Shown: piece after piece, positions 1-6,062 of the stretch | Layout: the number at the start of each line of letters is the position of its first letter | Numbering within the stretch: the stretch's first letter is position 1 | Source: an uncultured Opitutia bacterium | Lineage (GTDB): Bacteria > Verrucomicrobiota > Verrucomicrobiia > Opitutales > UBA953 | Assembly: GCA_903929325.1 (NCBI GenBank) | Contig: CAIYUD010000049.1 | Coordinates: 1 to 6,923 of the forward strand | DNA length: 6,923 nucleotides | Reading direction: 5' to 3' | Translations under genes and position numbers: made by a program | The notes under the pieces: generated by a model | The model's database searches: none | What the model saw: only the letters and a program-made list of their open reading frames with translations | What the model was told of the DNA's origin: nothing

Positions 1-154
1 TCTTTTGATCACCTACCGTCGATGAAGAACTAGACGATGTATCTGACTGAGTGAAATCCCCTTTGTTCGCCTTTCGGCCGAACAAACTGTCGCGAGCGGG
101 CACAGATATCGCTGAAAGCAAAATCACCGAAAGGAGAAATGCACGTGCAGACAT
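1..154 (-). CDS. N-terminal part of a secreted protein of unknown function (runs off left edge)
   Basis: Reading the minus strand from the ATG at 154-152 gives 51 codons without a stop to the window edge, so this is a partial gene. The first ~20 residues look like a classical Sec signal peptide: MSAR, then a hydrophobic run AFLLSVILLSAISV, then VPA followed by RDSL, giving a plausible signal peptidase I cleavage after the alanine at residue 20. The mature part begins polar (FGRKANKGDF) and passes into a serine/threonine-rich stretch (TSSSSSTV) that could be a flexible linker. The frame extends upstream to a stop at 247-245, but 154 is its only ATG and it places the signal peptide at the N-terminus. 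No Shine-Dalgarno sequence precedes it; a promoter lies directly upstream instead. Export is inferred from the sequence; the function is unknown because the main domain lies outside the window. A GTG-initiated plus-strand frame across the same DNA (51-248) lacks any protein-like character. Confidence 0.6.
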   Translation of the reverse strand, partial: MSARAFLLSVILLSAISVPARDSLFGRKANKGDFTQSDTSSSSSSTVGDQK

Positions 155-377
155 AAGACAAATATACAGATTGGAGCACACAGCCTCAAGCGCACAGTTT
201 TTCAGATTCCGCCAGTGCGTGTACTTATCATCGTTCGCCCTGAGCTAGAAGGCCTAGGCAATATGACACCTCATCCCAGCGACATATTTACGTCGAATAC
301 CGTGATGATTCTTAATCATTGTACCAACAACAGCGACAGAGGCTTGATGTAACCACAGACTCACTCCACCTTAAGGT
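155..377. other. divergent intergenic region, left-edge gene / polyprenyl synthase
   Basis: This spacer separates the minus-strand secreted-protein gene from the plus-strand synthase. It holds the promoter of the left gene and an AT-rich perfect inverted repeat at 305-319 (ATGATT-CTT-AATCAT), which could be an operator or a small hairpin. It also contains a short palindrome GCCTAGGC at 252-259. A weak plus-strand promoter is possible at 287-316 (TTTACG, 18 bp, CTTAAT, each 4 of 6), which would drive the synthase from a start near 323. I see no convincing gene; a 29-codon frame at 263-352 has no supporting signal. Confidence 0.4.
161..189 (-). promoter_or_regulatory. sigma-70-like promoter for the left-edge secreted protein, probably leaderless
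   Basis: On the minus strand, TTGAGG (189-184, 4 of 6 to TTGACA) and TATATT (166-161, 5 of 6 to TATAAT) are separated by exactly 17 bp. Standard spacing puts the transcription start at about 154, the A of the ATG. With no ribosome-binding site between promoter and ATG, this predicts a leaderless mRNA. The match was found by eye; no start site has been measured. Confidence 0.45.
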
Positions 378-1340
378 ATGCCTGCAGCACCCTCTTACCC
401 CGAGCTTGCGCCTCATATGAGCGCTCTTCGGGCGTTTCTGCAGGAACAAGTTGGGGCGTTCGAGCCTGAATTGCACGGATTGGTAATCGAAGCCCTCGCA
501 CACCCTGGTAAACTCTTAAGGCCTACCTTGCTATTCGCATCCGCAGATAACGGCTCGGCGCCCTCCGACAACGTCGTTCGTGGTGCTGCGGTCGTCGAAC
601 TCGTGCACTTAGCAACTCTGGTCCACGACGACGTACTCGACGGCGCCGACACTCGCCACGGAGCTGCCACGCCTAACCGCGCCCACGGTGCACACGCCGC
701 TATTTTGTTTGGCGACGCACTCTTTGCCCATGCATTGGTGCTGGCCGCAGAACTTCCGACGCCCGATCTTTGTCGGATGGTTGCCAGAGCTGCACGCGAG
801 GTGTGTTCCGGAGAAGTGTGTCAGACTTTCTCGCGTGGAAACGTCGACCTCACCATGGCCGACTACGAACGACACATTCGCCTAAAAACCGCAGAGCTCT
901 TTGCGGCAGCCTGTCGAGCCGGTGCTTTTCTGGCGAAACGTTCTGCTGTTGAAATCGATTCCTGTGAAAATTTCGGCATGCGCCTCGGCGTGGCTTACCA
1001 AATCTACGATGACCTCGTGGATATTCTTCAAACTTCTGATAAAGCCGGCAAGACACTCGGCACAGACGTTGCGACGGGCAAATTAACCCTACCACTTATT
1101 CTTGAACGTCAAAAATCCGGTACCGATGCCGTGCGTATAGTTCTGAGCGGCGCCGATCCCCATACCGTAATTTCCAAGGAAACATGGCATGCATGCTTCC
1201 ATCGTCTCGATGCGGAAATTAACGCTGCTGAGGCCGCCTTAACGCCACTCGGCGACGCCACATCGGCTAACCTCTTAAAGCGCCTTTCTGCCTTCTTGCG
1301 TCAGGCAAGCGCAGAGGCACAATTACGGATACCGCAATGA
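378..1340 (+). CDS. long-chain trans-polyprenyl diphosphate synthase
   Basis: This 320-residue protein is a class I all-trans prenyltransferase, which adds isopentenyl diphosphate units to an allylic diphosphate to build the isoprenoid tail of quinones. The expected motifs are present in order. GKLLRP (44-49) contributes to substrate binding. The first aspartate-rich motif is DDVLD (84-88) followed by R93. KT lies at 170-171. The second aspartate-rich motif is DDLVD (211-215), followed by GKTLGTD (224-230). Residues 79-80, four and five positions before the first motif, are A and T. Small residues there are known to allow long products, so a C35-C50 product such as an octaprenyl tail is inferred rather than farnesyl. 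The length matches IspB/HepT-type enzymes. A stop at 372-374 makes the ATG at 378 the earliest start; AAGG lies almost against it, so there is no properly spaced Shine-Dalgarno. A second ATG at 417 is possible but would trim the N-terminal helix. The stop overlaps the next small gene. I do not assign a symbol because chain length cannot be read with certainty. Confidence 0.93.
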   Translation: MPAAPSYPELAPHMSALRAFLQEQVGAFEPELHGLVIEALAHPGKLLRPTLLFASADNGSAPSDNVVRGAAVVELVHLATLVHDDVLDGADTRHGAATPNRAHGAHAAILFGDALFAHALVLAAELPTPDLCRMVARAAREVCSGEVCQTFSRGNVDLTMADYERHIRLKTAELFAAACRAGAFLAKRSAVEIDSCENFGMRLGVAYQIYDDLVDILQTSDKAGKTLGTDVATGKLTLPLILERQKSGTDAVRIVLSGADPHTVISKETWHACFHRLDAEINAAEAALTPLGDATSANLLKRLSAFLRQASAEAQLRIPQ

Positions 1341-1441
1341 GCTTAAGTTCGACCACACGCAGAGAGCGATTGGCCGCTAACGCCTTGTATGCGTTGTTCG
1401 CAGTTATCTGCGGCGTGTACCTCGTTTGGCGCAGTCTCTGA
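1337..1441 (+). CDS. 34-residue single-helix membrane protein, translationally coupled to the polyprenyl synthase
   Basis: The ATG at 1337 overlaps the synthase stop as ATGA, the classic arrangement for translational coupling. A weak CGGA lies seven bases upstream. The 34-residue product has a polar, basic N-terminus (MSLSSTTRRERL). One hydrophobic segment follows at about residues 13-31 (AANALYALFAVICGVYLVW), and the protein ends in RSL. The three arginines before the helix predict an N-in, C-out single-pass protein under the positive-inside rule. The TGA at 1439-1441 abuts the stop of the convergent lipoprotein gene with no base between them. Coupling to a lipid-tail synthase suggests a membrane-bound helper or anchor for that enzyme, but this is inference. 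I do not recognise a family. A chance frame is possible at this length, yet the overlap, the charge pattern and the helix together favour a real gene. Confidence 0.5.
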   Translation: MSLSSTTRRERLAANALYALFAVICGVYLVWRSL

Positions 1442-1939
1442 TTAAAGGCCGAGGTTCGTCGGCTTGAAACCGCGCTCCCTAACTGCATTCACAACGGTGT
1501 AGAGATCTAGCTTAGCATCCGTACGGATACTAGCTTGATGAAACCAGCCAGCACGCATTTCGAGGGCGAATTTGACATTATCAGATCCAGAGTCGGTGAC
1601 CTCGGTGTCATACGCACGCATAGCGACAACTTTTAGTAAACGGCCTTCACGATCGAAAAATGCGATATCAAGATCAGCGGGAGTGTCCTTCATCCAAAAG
1701 CGCGCGCGCATTTCAGATGCATAAATAAAGAGCATCCCTTCATCCGCCGTTGGCGAAACACCCATCAGGCCCTGAGATTTCTCCATCTCCGTAATGGCCA
1801 CCCTAGCCCGCAAGAGTTTGCCATCGAGCTTTAGGTCAAAAGCCTGCGTAAAAGGCAGTCCATCCGACGCAGGTGTGCCAACTCGGCTTTCACCACAGCC
1901 AACAAGCGCCGCCACGACACATGCTATCAGGAACCTCAT
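1442..1939 (-). CDS. DUF192-family lipoprotein
   Basis: The 165-residue protein opens with a lipoprotein signal peptide: MRF, a hydrophobic run, and the lipobox LVGC with the lipidated cysteine at residue 15. Glycine follows at +2, which in proteobacterial systems would not hold the protein in the inner membrane. The remainder matches the DUF192 pattern in order. Q-G-L-M lies near 56-59, DEGMLF at 66-71, FWMKDT at 81-86, LDIAFFD at about 90-96 and FALEMRAGWF at 124-133. DUF192 proteins are small, mostly exported domains without an established biochemical role. The usual 'K.T..PLDI' core reads KDTPADLDI here. The ATG at 1939 has GGGG six bases upstream as the only ribosome-binding candidate, and this lies at the edge of an inverted repeat. 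The gene converges head-on with the 34-residue gene and diverges from the methyltransferase. Confidence 0.88.
   Translation of the reverse strand: MRFLIACVVAALVGCGESRVGTPASDGLPFTQAFDLKLDGKLLRARVAITEMEKSQGLMGVSPTADEGMLFIYASEMRARFWMKDTPADLDIAFFDREGRLLKVVAMRAYDTEVTDSGSDNVKFALEMRAGWFHQASIRTDAKLDLYTVVNAVRERGFKPTNLGL
1446..1465. terminator. possible terminator hairpin at the abutting convergent stops
   Basis: GCCGA (1448-1452) and TCGGC (1459-1463) form a 5-bp stem with a 6-base loop. On the minus strand it is followed by CTTTAAT, a weak U-rich tail that includes the lipoprotein stop codon. On the plus strand, G-U and A-U pairs can lengthen the stem, but no U-run follows. The two genes end with no gap, so any terminator for the lipoprotein gene must lie within coding sequence or in the opposite gene. 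Confidence 0.25.
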
Positions 1940-1947
1940 AGAATACC

Positions 1948-1985
1948 CCGACTCTTACGAAGGTTGCCCCGGAGGCAAGAGTCGG
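1948..1985. promoter_or_regulatory. 9-bp perfect inverted repeat (hairpin or operator) between lipoprotein and methyltransferase genes
   Basis: CCGACTCTT (1948-1956) and AAGAGTCGG (1977-1985) are exact reverse complements with 20 bases between them. Inside lies a second repeat, TTGCC (1964-1968) and GGCAA (1974-1978). A combined fold would stack the inner 5-bp stem on a 7-bp outer stem, leaving a one-sided bulge. In the minus-strand transcript the stem's 3' arm ends in GG that runs directly into the GGGG ribosome-binding candidate of the lipoprotein gene, so folding could limit its translation. As DNA, the two half-sites lie about 29 bp apart and could be protein-binding sites serving both divergent genes. 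Function is inferred. Confidence 0.45.
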
Positions 1986-1999
1986 CTTCAAAGATACAC

Positions 2000-2701
2000 A
2001 TGGACCCCCTCGGACACTGGGAAGACAGCCGCACCGCGTTGCATTACGCCCGGGCCAGCATCCATGTAGGCCTATGGCAGTCTGAACGTATCCTGGCTGA
2101 ACGCTACCTACCCAAAACAAGTCGACTGCTTGAGCTAGGTTGTGGCGCAGGACGCATCGCCCTAGGACTTTATCGACTGGACTGGGATAACCTAACGCCG
2201 ACCGATATTTCGACTGCGATGGTGGATCTCGCCCAAGGCGTCTTTGCTGACAGCAATGTGCCGCTTAAAGCGGTGCGTGCAGACGCCCGTGCCCTGCCCT
2301 TTGACGACCAAAGCTTCGACCATGCACTCTTTGGATTCAATGGCTTGATGTGCATTCAAGGACGCTCGGAACGGGCCAAGGCCCTTCGCGACATTCACCG
2401 AGTGCTCCGTCCAAATGGACTCCTACTCCTGACGGCTCACGACCGTTTATGCGGGGAGTCGAAAGAACATTGGCGAACCGCCACCGTACCTCCAGACGGC
2501 GAGCTCGGCGATCGTTGGCATGGCAGTGACTCGACTCCGGTATTTATTCATGCGGGCACCAAAGACGAAACTTCCGCCGAACTGACCGAAGCAGGTTTCA
2601 TGATTATCGAAACTGCCATGCGCTCTGAAATCACCGACGAGCCTCCCGCTGTACGAGCCTTTTCCGACGACACTCGGTGGTTCGTGGTGAGAAAATTTTA
2701 G
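2000..2701 (+). CDS. class I SAM-dependent methyltransferase
   Basis: This is a Rossmann-fold methyltransferase using S-adenosylmethionine; the substrate cannot be told from sequence. With the ATG at 2000 it has 233 residues. Motif I is LLELGCGAG (about 43-51), the glycine-rich SAM loop. The acidic residue at the end of strand two is in TPTDIS (D at about 69). A DARALPFDDQSFDHALF block (about 85-101) matches the usual adenine-side and strand-four region. HRVLRPNGLLLLT (about 133-145) is the conserved post-motif segment. The N-terminal HWEDSRTALHYARASIHVGLWQSE region resembles a subgroup of uncharacterised methyltransferases. A longer frame begins at a TTG at 1964 (245 residues), but that codon lies inside an inverted repeat and 24 bases from the divergent ATG, so I prefer 2000. 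Neither start has a clear Shine-Dalgarno. The nearest neighbour is the divergent lipoprotein gene; no pathway partner is evident. Confidence 0.88.
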   Translation: MDPLGHWEDSRTALHYARASIHVGLWQSERILAERYLPKTSRLLELGCGAGRIALGLYRLDWDNLTPTDISTAMVDLAQGVFADSNVPLKAVRADARALPFDDQSFDHALFGFNGLMCIQGRSERAKALRDIHRVLRPNGLLLLTAHDRLCGESKEHWRTATVPPDGELGDRWHGSDSTPVFIHAGTKDETSAELTEAGFMIIETAMRSEITDEPPAVRAFSDDTRWFVVRKF

Positions 2702-2714
2702 GAATTACAGAAGA

Positions 2715-5297
2715 TTAGCGCCAACGCGCTGCAACTACCTTAAATCGTCTGCCTAGGTGAGGAACGGCAGCAACTTCAGGCAGCCGTTGCAGGGTTAATT
2801 CAAGCGTTGCTTTGACGCCATCGATCTCTGCCTCACCACGAACGAGAAAGGTATCTCCACGAGCCACTAAGAGTGGTAGAAACGCTGCAAGCATGCGTGG
2901 TCCATCGAGGTACATCGGACTGCCCTCTGGAATTCCCTCATTTAATTCAGCAGACTTAATAGCTTCTTCGAGGACATTAGACTTAATGAAGTCAGCAACG
3001 CCTACAAATAGCATTGGGTGATCTTTAATGCGATTTGTCAGTTCTTCACAAAAACACGTCAACTTAGCGTCTGTAATCGACCGTACCGATTGTCGACGAA
3101 TAGCTTCTGCCTGAGTGTCTGCATCGACAGAGCTCAATTCATCGTCCAATAAATCACTCTTATTTTCTGAACCATACTTAGCCAACATCGCACCAGCGGG
3201 TAAACTAAAGCTCGCAAACTTGGATTCAATCCGTCCAGGCGACGAAGGACCGCCTGTATCCGCGGACCAATGTACAGGGTCTGATTGCAAGAACGCCTTC
3301 CATGCTAACGCATTAGCCGTATTTACATTAAACACCCCCTCTATTGCCATCAGTTGAGCCGCATCAGGGCCGCATAATTTCTCTCGTTGCTCACTGAGTT
3401 CTTTGGGTGATTCCGCATGAGTCCATGGAGCGAGACGTGGGTTCTCTGATTTCACCTCAAGCACATCCGCAACTGGACACGCAAAGAAAGTGCTGTCGAT
3501 GACACTCAACGAGTCTTCGACAGGTATGTGAGTTAACTGACTCAACGTATACCACTCCATGGGCGGATCGACGGGCAGATTACGTGTACGTAAGTCTGCA
3601 TAAGCGCCTGCGGTAAGTGCTTGGTGCTCGTTGATGTGTGCATCCCAAAAAACACCCTCTACAGCCTTAACGAGAGTGTCCTGGGAAGCTTGTGCTTCGG
3701 TAACAGGGTCTTGGGTGATCTCCCAGCGTGCTGACTGCTTAGGTTGAACCAAATCTATATCACCCTGCATGAAACTCGCGTCATGCGACCAACTCAGAGC
3801 TTCAGCTTGATCTTTCGGTCGTAGACGTGCGTGCCAACTGAAACGACGCTCCGAAAGCACATAACCGCTACTATCTGCCCTCGAATATTCAGCACCCGTT
3901 AACTCTAAACGCGCATCTGGCCAAGGAATATGACCCATGGTGTATAACGCTGGACTAGGATAATGAATCGCTGCCGTCTGAGCGTTTAATAGACCTACAT
4001 AGGGATGTAGCCGTAAAGTTAAGCCAGGCGTAATAAATCGCACAGATATCAATATGCGGTCTGTTGGTAAAAATACATCGCTGGACGGACGTTGCCAACC
4101 AGCCGGGTGGTCACTTGCATCGTAGTGCCAGGTACCGCGGTCAATTACACGTGCAATGCCGAATGGCTGAGTCACTGGATCTGGCACCAGAACACTGTAG
4201 ACTTCACCCGGAAGAATACCTGATCGCGCCATTCCATAACGCGTACTATCTAAAACATCAATCCACCACCAAATCGTACTTTCTCGAGGGCCCTGCGTAT
4301 ACGTCCAAAATGTACCTTGGGGATTACGATCGAGCCACGTAGTAAATGTCGCTCCAGAATCTAGATTGCGTACGGTAATTTCAGGCGCGCCTTCAATTTC
4401 AGCTAAGAAAAGCCGCTTATCGGCAGGCGTAAGGAGTGCTAACGCTGATGGATTCCAGAAAGTGAAATCGCTGTGGAGTCTAACACGATGCCTGCCATCT
4501 GAGCGTGTATTAAATATGCCCAGACTCATGCGAAAATCTGTCAGCACAGGCATATGCCGCAAACGTGCTGTGCCCTCGCCTACTTCTATCGGCTCTAAAC
4601 CTCGTTGCGGTTGATTGCTTAAATCTATCGGCGGATTCAATAGCCGGAAGGCCAGTAAGCTGCCGTAACGCTTAGCAAGGTTATCGATGACTGACATATT
4701 TTCACGCCATTGGCCTGTTAAAGGATTTAATAGGAGTGAACGCGTTCCCGCCGCATAAACACCGTCACCCATAACAAGTCCGTTTGATTTACATAAATAA
4801 TCTAAATCATCGACCTTCGCTGCACTGACGCTTGATAATTCGGGCGTAGCTTGACCGGCGCCCGAAGCAATTACTTGGCGCATCCTTGCTCTACGTGCCA
4901 ACGAGGTACTACGGCCGAATGCTGCGATGGGCGCTGCAAGGTCGCAGCGACACGAAAGGTCCGCCACCTTCCAAGAAAGCTTCGCTCTACCTTCACCGTA
5001 CATACTAGCTGCTAGAGAATGCTTAACCCAGTCTTTCTCGATAAACTCTGCCGACCATCCGTTCCCATTGATATCCGAACCACTTAAGCGCTGATCAGGT
5101 CCTAAACGTTGCTGCAATACTCCTATACCAAAACGTGCTGCTGCAAGAGCTGACAAATGCATCCGTGCCTGCATCGACCATGTACGAGCTGAGACCGTCC
5201 CGAGCGAGCACTCCGAAAGACAGAGCAGGGCGATGACTAGGCATAACGAAATAAGTGTCAAAATTGGCATTAAAATAAAAGCGCGACGAAGGTACAT
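2715..5297 (-). CDS. verrucomicrobial pseudopilin-like / secretion-associated surface protein
   Basis: The 860-residue protein starts with a short basic stretch (MYLRR) and one hydrophobic helix (about residues 6-28). A helical segment with ALAAARFGIGVLQQ leads into LGPDQRLSG (65-73). Later landmarks are DSTFFACPVADV, then NPRLAPW, then FNVNTANALAWKA (near 653-665), and ADFIK followed by GDTFLVRGEAE (near 814-824) close to the C-terminus. From memory, this order matches a large protein family of Verrucomicrobiota that resembles PilX/GspK-type pseudopilin components and includes 'Verru_Chthon cassette' protein A. The FNVNTA block also recalls the NVNTA motif of GspK. It would sit in the inner membrane with the bulk outside the cytoplasm. 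The start lacks the usual G-F prepilin cleavage pair (A-F here) and has P rather than E at position five after it. SCRC at 115-118 is unusual for the region. GGGG ten bases upstream is the only ribosome-binding candidate. No other pilin-like gene is in the window. Family assignment is fairly secure; the role is inferred. Confidence 0.65.
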   Translation of the reverse strand: MYLRRAFILMPILTLISLCLVIALLCLSECSLGTVSARTWSMQARMHLSALAAARFGIGVLQQRLGPDQRLSGSDINGNGWSAEFIEKDWVKHSLAASMYGEGRAKLSWKVADLSCRCDLAAPIAAFGRSTSLARRARMRQVIASGAGQATPELSSVSAAKVDDLDYLCKSNGLVMGDGVYAAGTRSLLLNPLTGQWRENMSVIDNLAKRYGSLLAFRLLNPPIDLSNQPQRGLEPIEVGEGTARLRHMPVLTDFRMSLGIFNTRSDGRHRVRLHSDFTFWNPSALALLTPADKRLFLAEIEGAPEITVRNLDSGATFTTWLDRNPQGTFWTYTQGPRESTIWWWIDVLDSTRYGMARSGILPGEVYSVLVPDPVTQPFGIARVIDRGTWHYDASDHPAGWQRPSSDVFLPTDRILISVRFITPGLTLRLHPYVGLLNAQTAAIHYPSPALYTMGHIPWPDARLELTGAEYSRADSSGYVLSERRFSWHARLRPKDQAEALSWSHDASFMQGDIDLVQPKQSARWEITQDPVTEAQASQDTLVKAVEGVFWDAHINEHQALTAGAYADLRTRNLPVDPPMEWYTLSQLTHIPVEDSLSVIDSTFFACPVADVLEVKSENPRLAPWTHAESPKELSEQREKLCGPDAAQLMAIEGVFNVNTANALAWKAFLQSDPVHWSADTGGPSSPGRIESKFASFSLPAGAMLAKYGSENKSDLLDDELSSVDADTQAEAIRRQSVRSITDAKLTCFCEELTNRIKDHPMLFVGVADFIKSNVLEEAIKSAELNEGIPEGSPMYLDGPRMLAAFLPLLVARGDTFLVRGEAEIDGVKATLELTLQRLPEVAAVPHLGRRFKVVAARWR
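2716..2731. terminator. possible hairpin between convergent methyltransferase and pilin-like genes
   Basis: AGCGC (2717-2721) and GCGCT (2726-2730) form a 5-bp GC-rich stem with a CAAC loop, just after the methyltransferase stop and over the last codons of the convergent gene. No poly-U run follows on either strand, so intrinsic termination is doubtful. The stops are only 13 bases apart. Confidence 0.2.
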
Positions 5298-5372
5298 AGG
5301 GTATACACCCCATATTCCTTTTCTTGATACATAAGAGACAAAGTCCGATTTAACTCATGGTAAACTACCCCC
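5298..5372. promoter_or_regulatory. shared divergent control region, pilin-like gene / response regulator
   Basis: These 75 bases must contain the promoters of both flanking genes. An imperfect palindrome, TTTAAC-TCAT-GGTAAA (5349-5364, five of six pairs), lies just upstream of the regulator. It overlaps a -10-like TAAACT (5361-5366) whose spacing would put transcription start at the regulator's own ATG. No matching -35 is visible, which would fit an activator-dependent promoter. TTGATA at 5324-5329 is the only -35-like hexamer on the plus strand, without a good partner. I could not define a promoter for the pilin-like gene. Control of both genes by the adjacent regulator is an inference. Confidence 0.3.
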
Positions 5373-6062
5373 ATGAAAAACCGAACTCACACTCGTACCC
5401 CTACCTCATCACCCAAACAACGTGTCACTGCACTGGTTGTCGAAGACCATCAATCCATTCGTGAGATGTTACACGAAACGCTCGAGATAAAACTTGGACT
5501 AAAAGTCATCGAAGCGGGAACAACTGAAGAAGGCGTTGTGGCCGCCCAGCGCGTGAAACCAGATTTAGCCATCATCGACATCGGGCTACCCGGTATTAAC
5601 GGCATCGAATTGATTCGTCGATTACGTCGCGAACTCCCCGATTTACGGATTCTCGTATTTTCTTCACTACAGAACCTCCAAATTGTCCGAAGCGTCATGC
5701 AAGCAGGCACTCAAGGGTTTGTTGATAAATCCGAACCCTTCTCTGTCTTGCGCCAAGCTGTTCTTGCGGTGCTTGGCGGCAAAACTTGGTTTAGCCATAG
5801 CTTTAACGAGCTCTTGCGAGAAGCACTTGCCCACCCTGGGCCTGACGCACAACTCGCGCACCTAACGCCACGCGAGCGCGAAGTCTTACTGCTCGTTACC
5901 CAAAGCAACAGTAGCAAGGAAGTTGCCATGAAGCTTTCGGTCAGCGTTAAAACTGCTGAAAATCACCGCACAAATCTCATGCGCAAACTTGGGCTCCATG
6001 ACACGGCCGCACTCGTGCGCTTCGCTTTTCGCCACGAACTCATTGATGCACGACTGGGCTAA
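5373..6062 (+). CDS. NarL/FixJ-family response regulator (REC + LuxR-type HTH)
   Basis: The 229-residue protein is a two-component response regulator: phosphorylation of the receiver domain by a sensor kinase controls DNA binding by the C-terminal helix-turn-helix. Residues 1-17 are a polar basic tail. The receiver (about 18-135) has the acidic pair E24-D25, the phospho-acceptor D69 in IIDIGLPG, the switch S87 or S88 in VFSS, and K109 in FVDKS, so all catalytic positions are intact. A short linker leads to the LuxR-type domain. LTPREREVLLL is at 154-164, and SSKEVAMKLSVSVKTAENHRTNLMRKLGLHD (about 170-200) contains the recognition helix; its usual VKTVE reads VKTAE. Length is typical for the family. 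No histidine kinase is in the window, so it is an orphan here. The ATG at 5373 has no Shine-Dalgarno. The divergent pilin-like gene is the most likely target in this window, and autoregulation is possible; both are inferences. Confidence 0.93.
   Translation: MKNRTHTRTPTSSPKQRVTALVVEDHQSIREMLHETLEIKLGLKVIEAGTTEEGVVAAQRVKPDLAIIDIGLPGINGIELIRRLRRELPDLRILVFSSLQNLQIVRSVMQAGTQGFVDKSEPFSVLRQAVLAVLGGKTWFSHSFNELLREALAHPGPDAQLAHLTPREREVLLLVTQSNSSKEVAMKLSVSVKTAENHRTNLMRKLGLHDTAALVRFAFRHELIDARLG

Noticed and set aside
51..248. Plus-strand 65-codon frame starting with GTG
   Set aside because: No ribosome-binding site and no recognisable protein character; it is antisense to the signal-peptide gene and its promoter.
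305..319. Fur box reading of the inverted repeat upstream of the synthase
   Set aside because: Alignment to the 19-bp Fur consensus matches only one half well; the other half has too many mismatches.
263..352. Plus-strand 29-codon frame in the synthase leader, possible leader peptide
   Set aside because: No Shine-Dalgarno, no run of regulatory codons and no attenuator hairpins after it; likely chance.
653..1095. Several frames of 60-88 codons on both strands inside the synthase gene
   Set aside because: All are shadows of a well-supported gene with complete catalytic motifs.
1964..1999. TTG start extending the methyltransferase by 12 residues
   Set aside because: The codon lies in the inverted repeat, has AAGG directly against it, and leaves only 24 bases to the divergent gene; the extension (basic, polar) adds no part of the fold.
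5095..5313. Minus-strand 72-codon frame whose ATG lies just after AAAAGGAAT
   Set aside because: The purine run is too close to the ATG and the frame is a shadow overlapping the start of the 860-residue gene.
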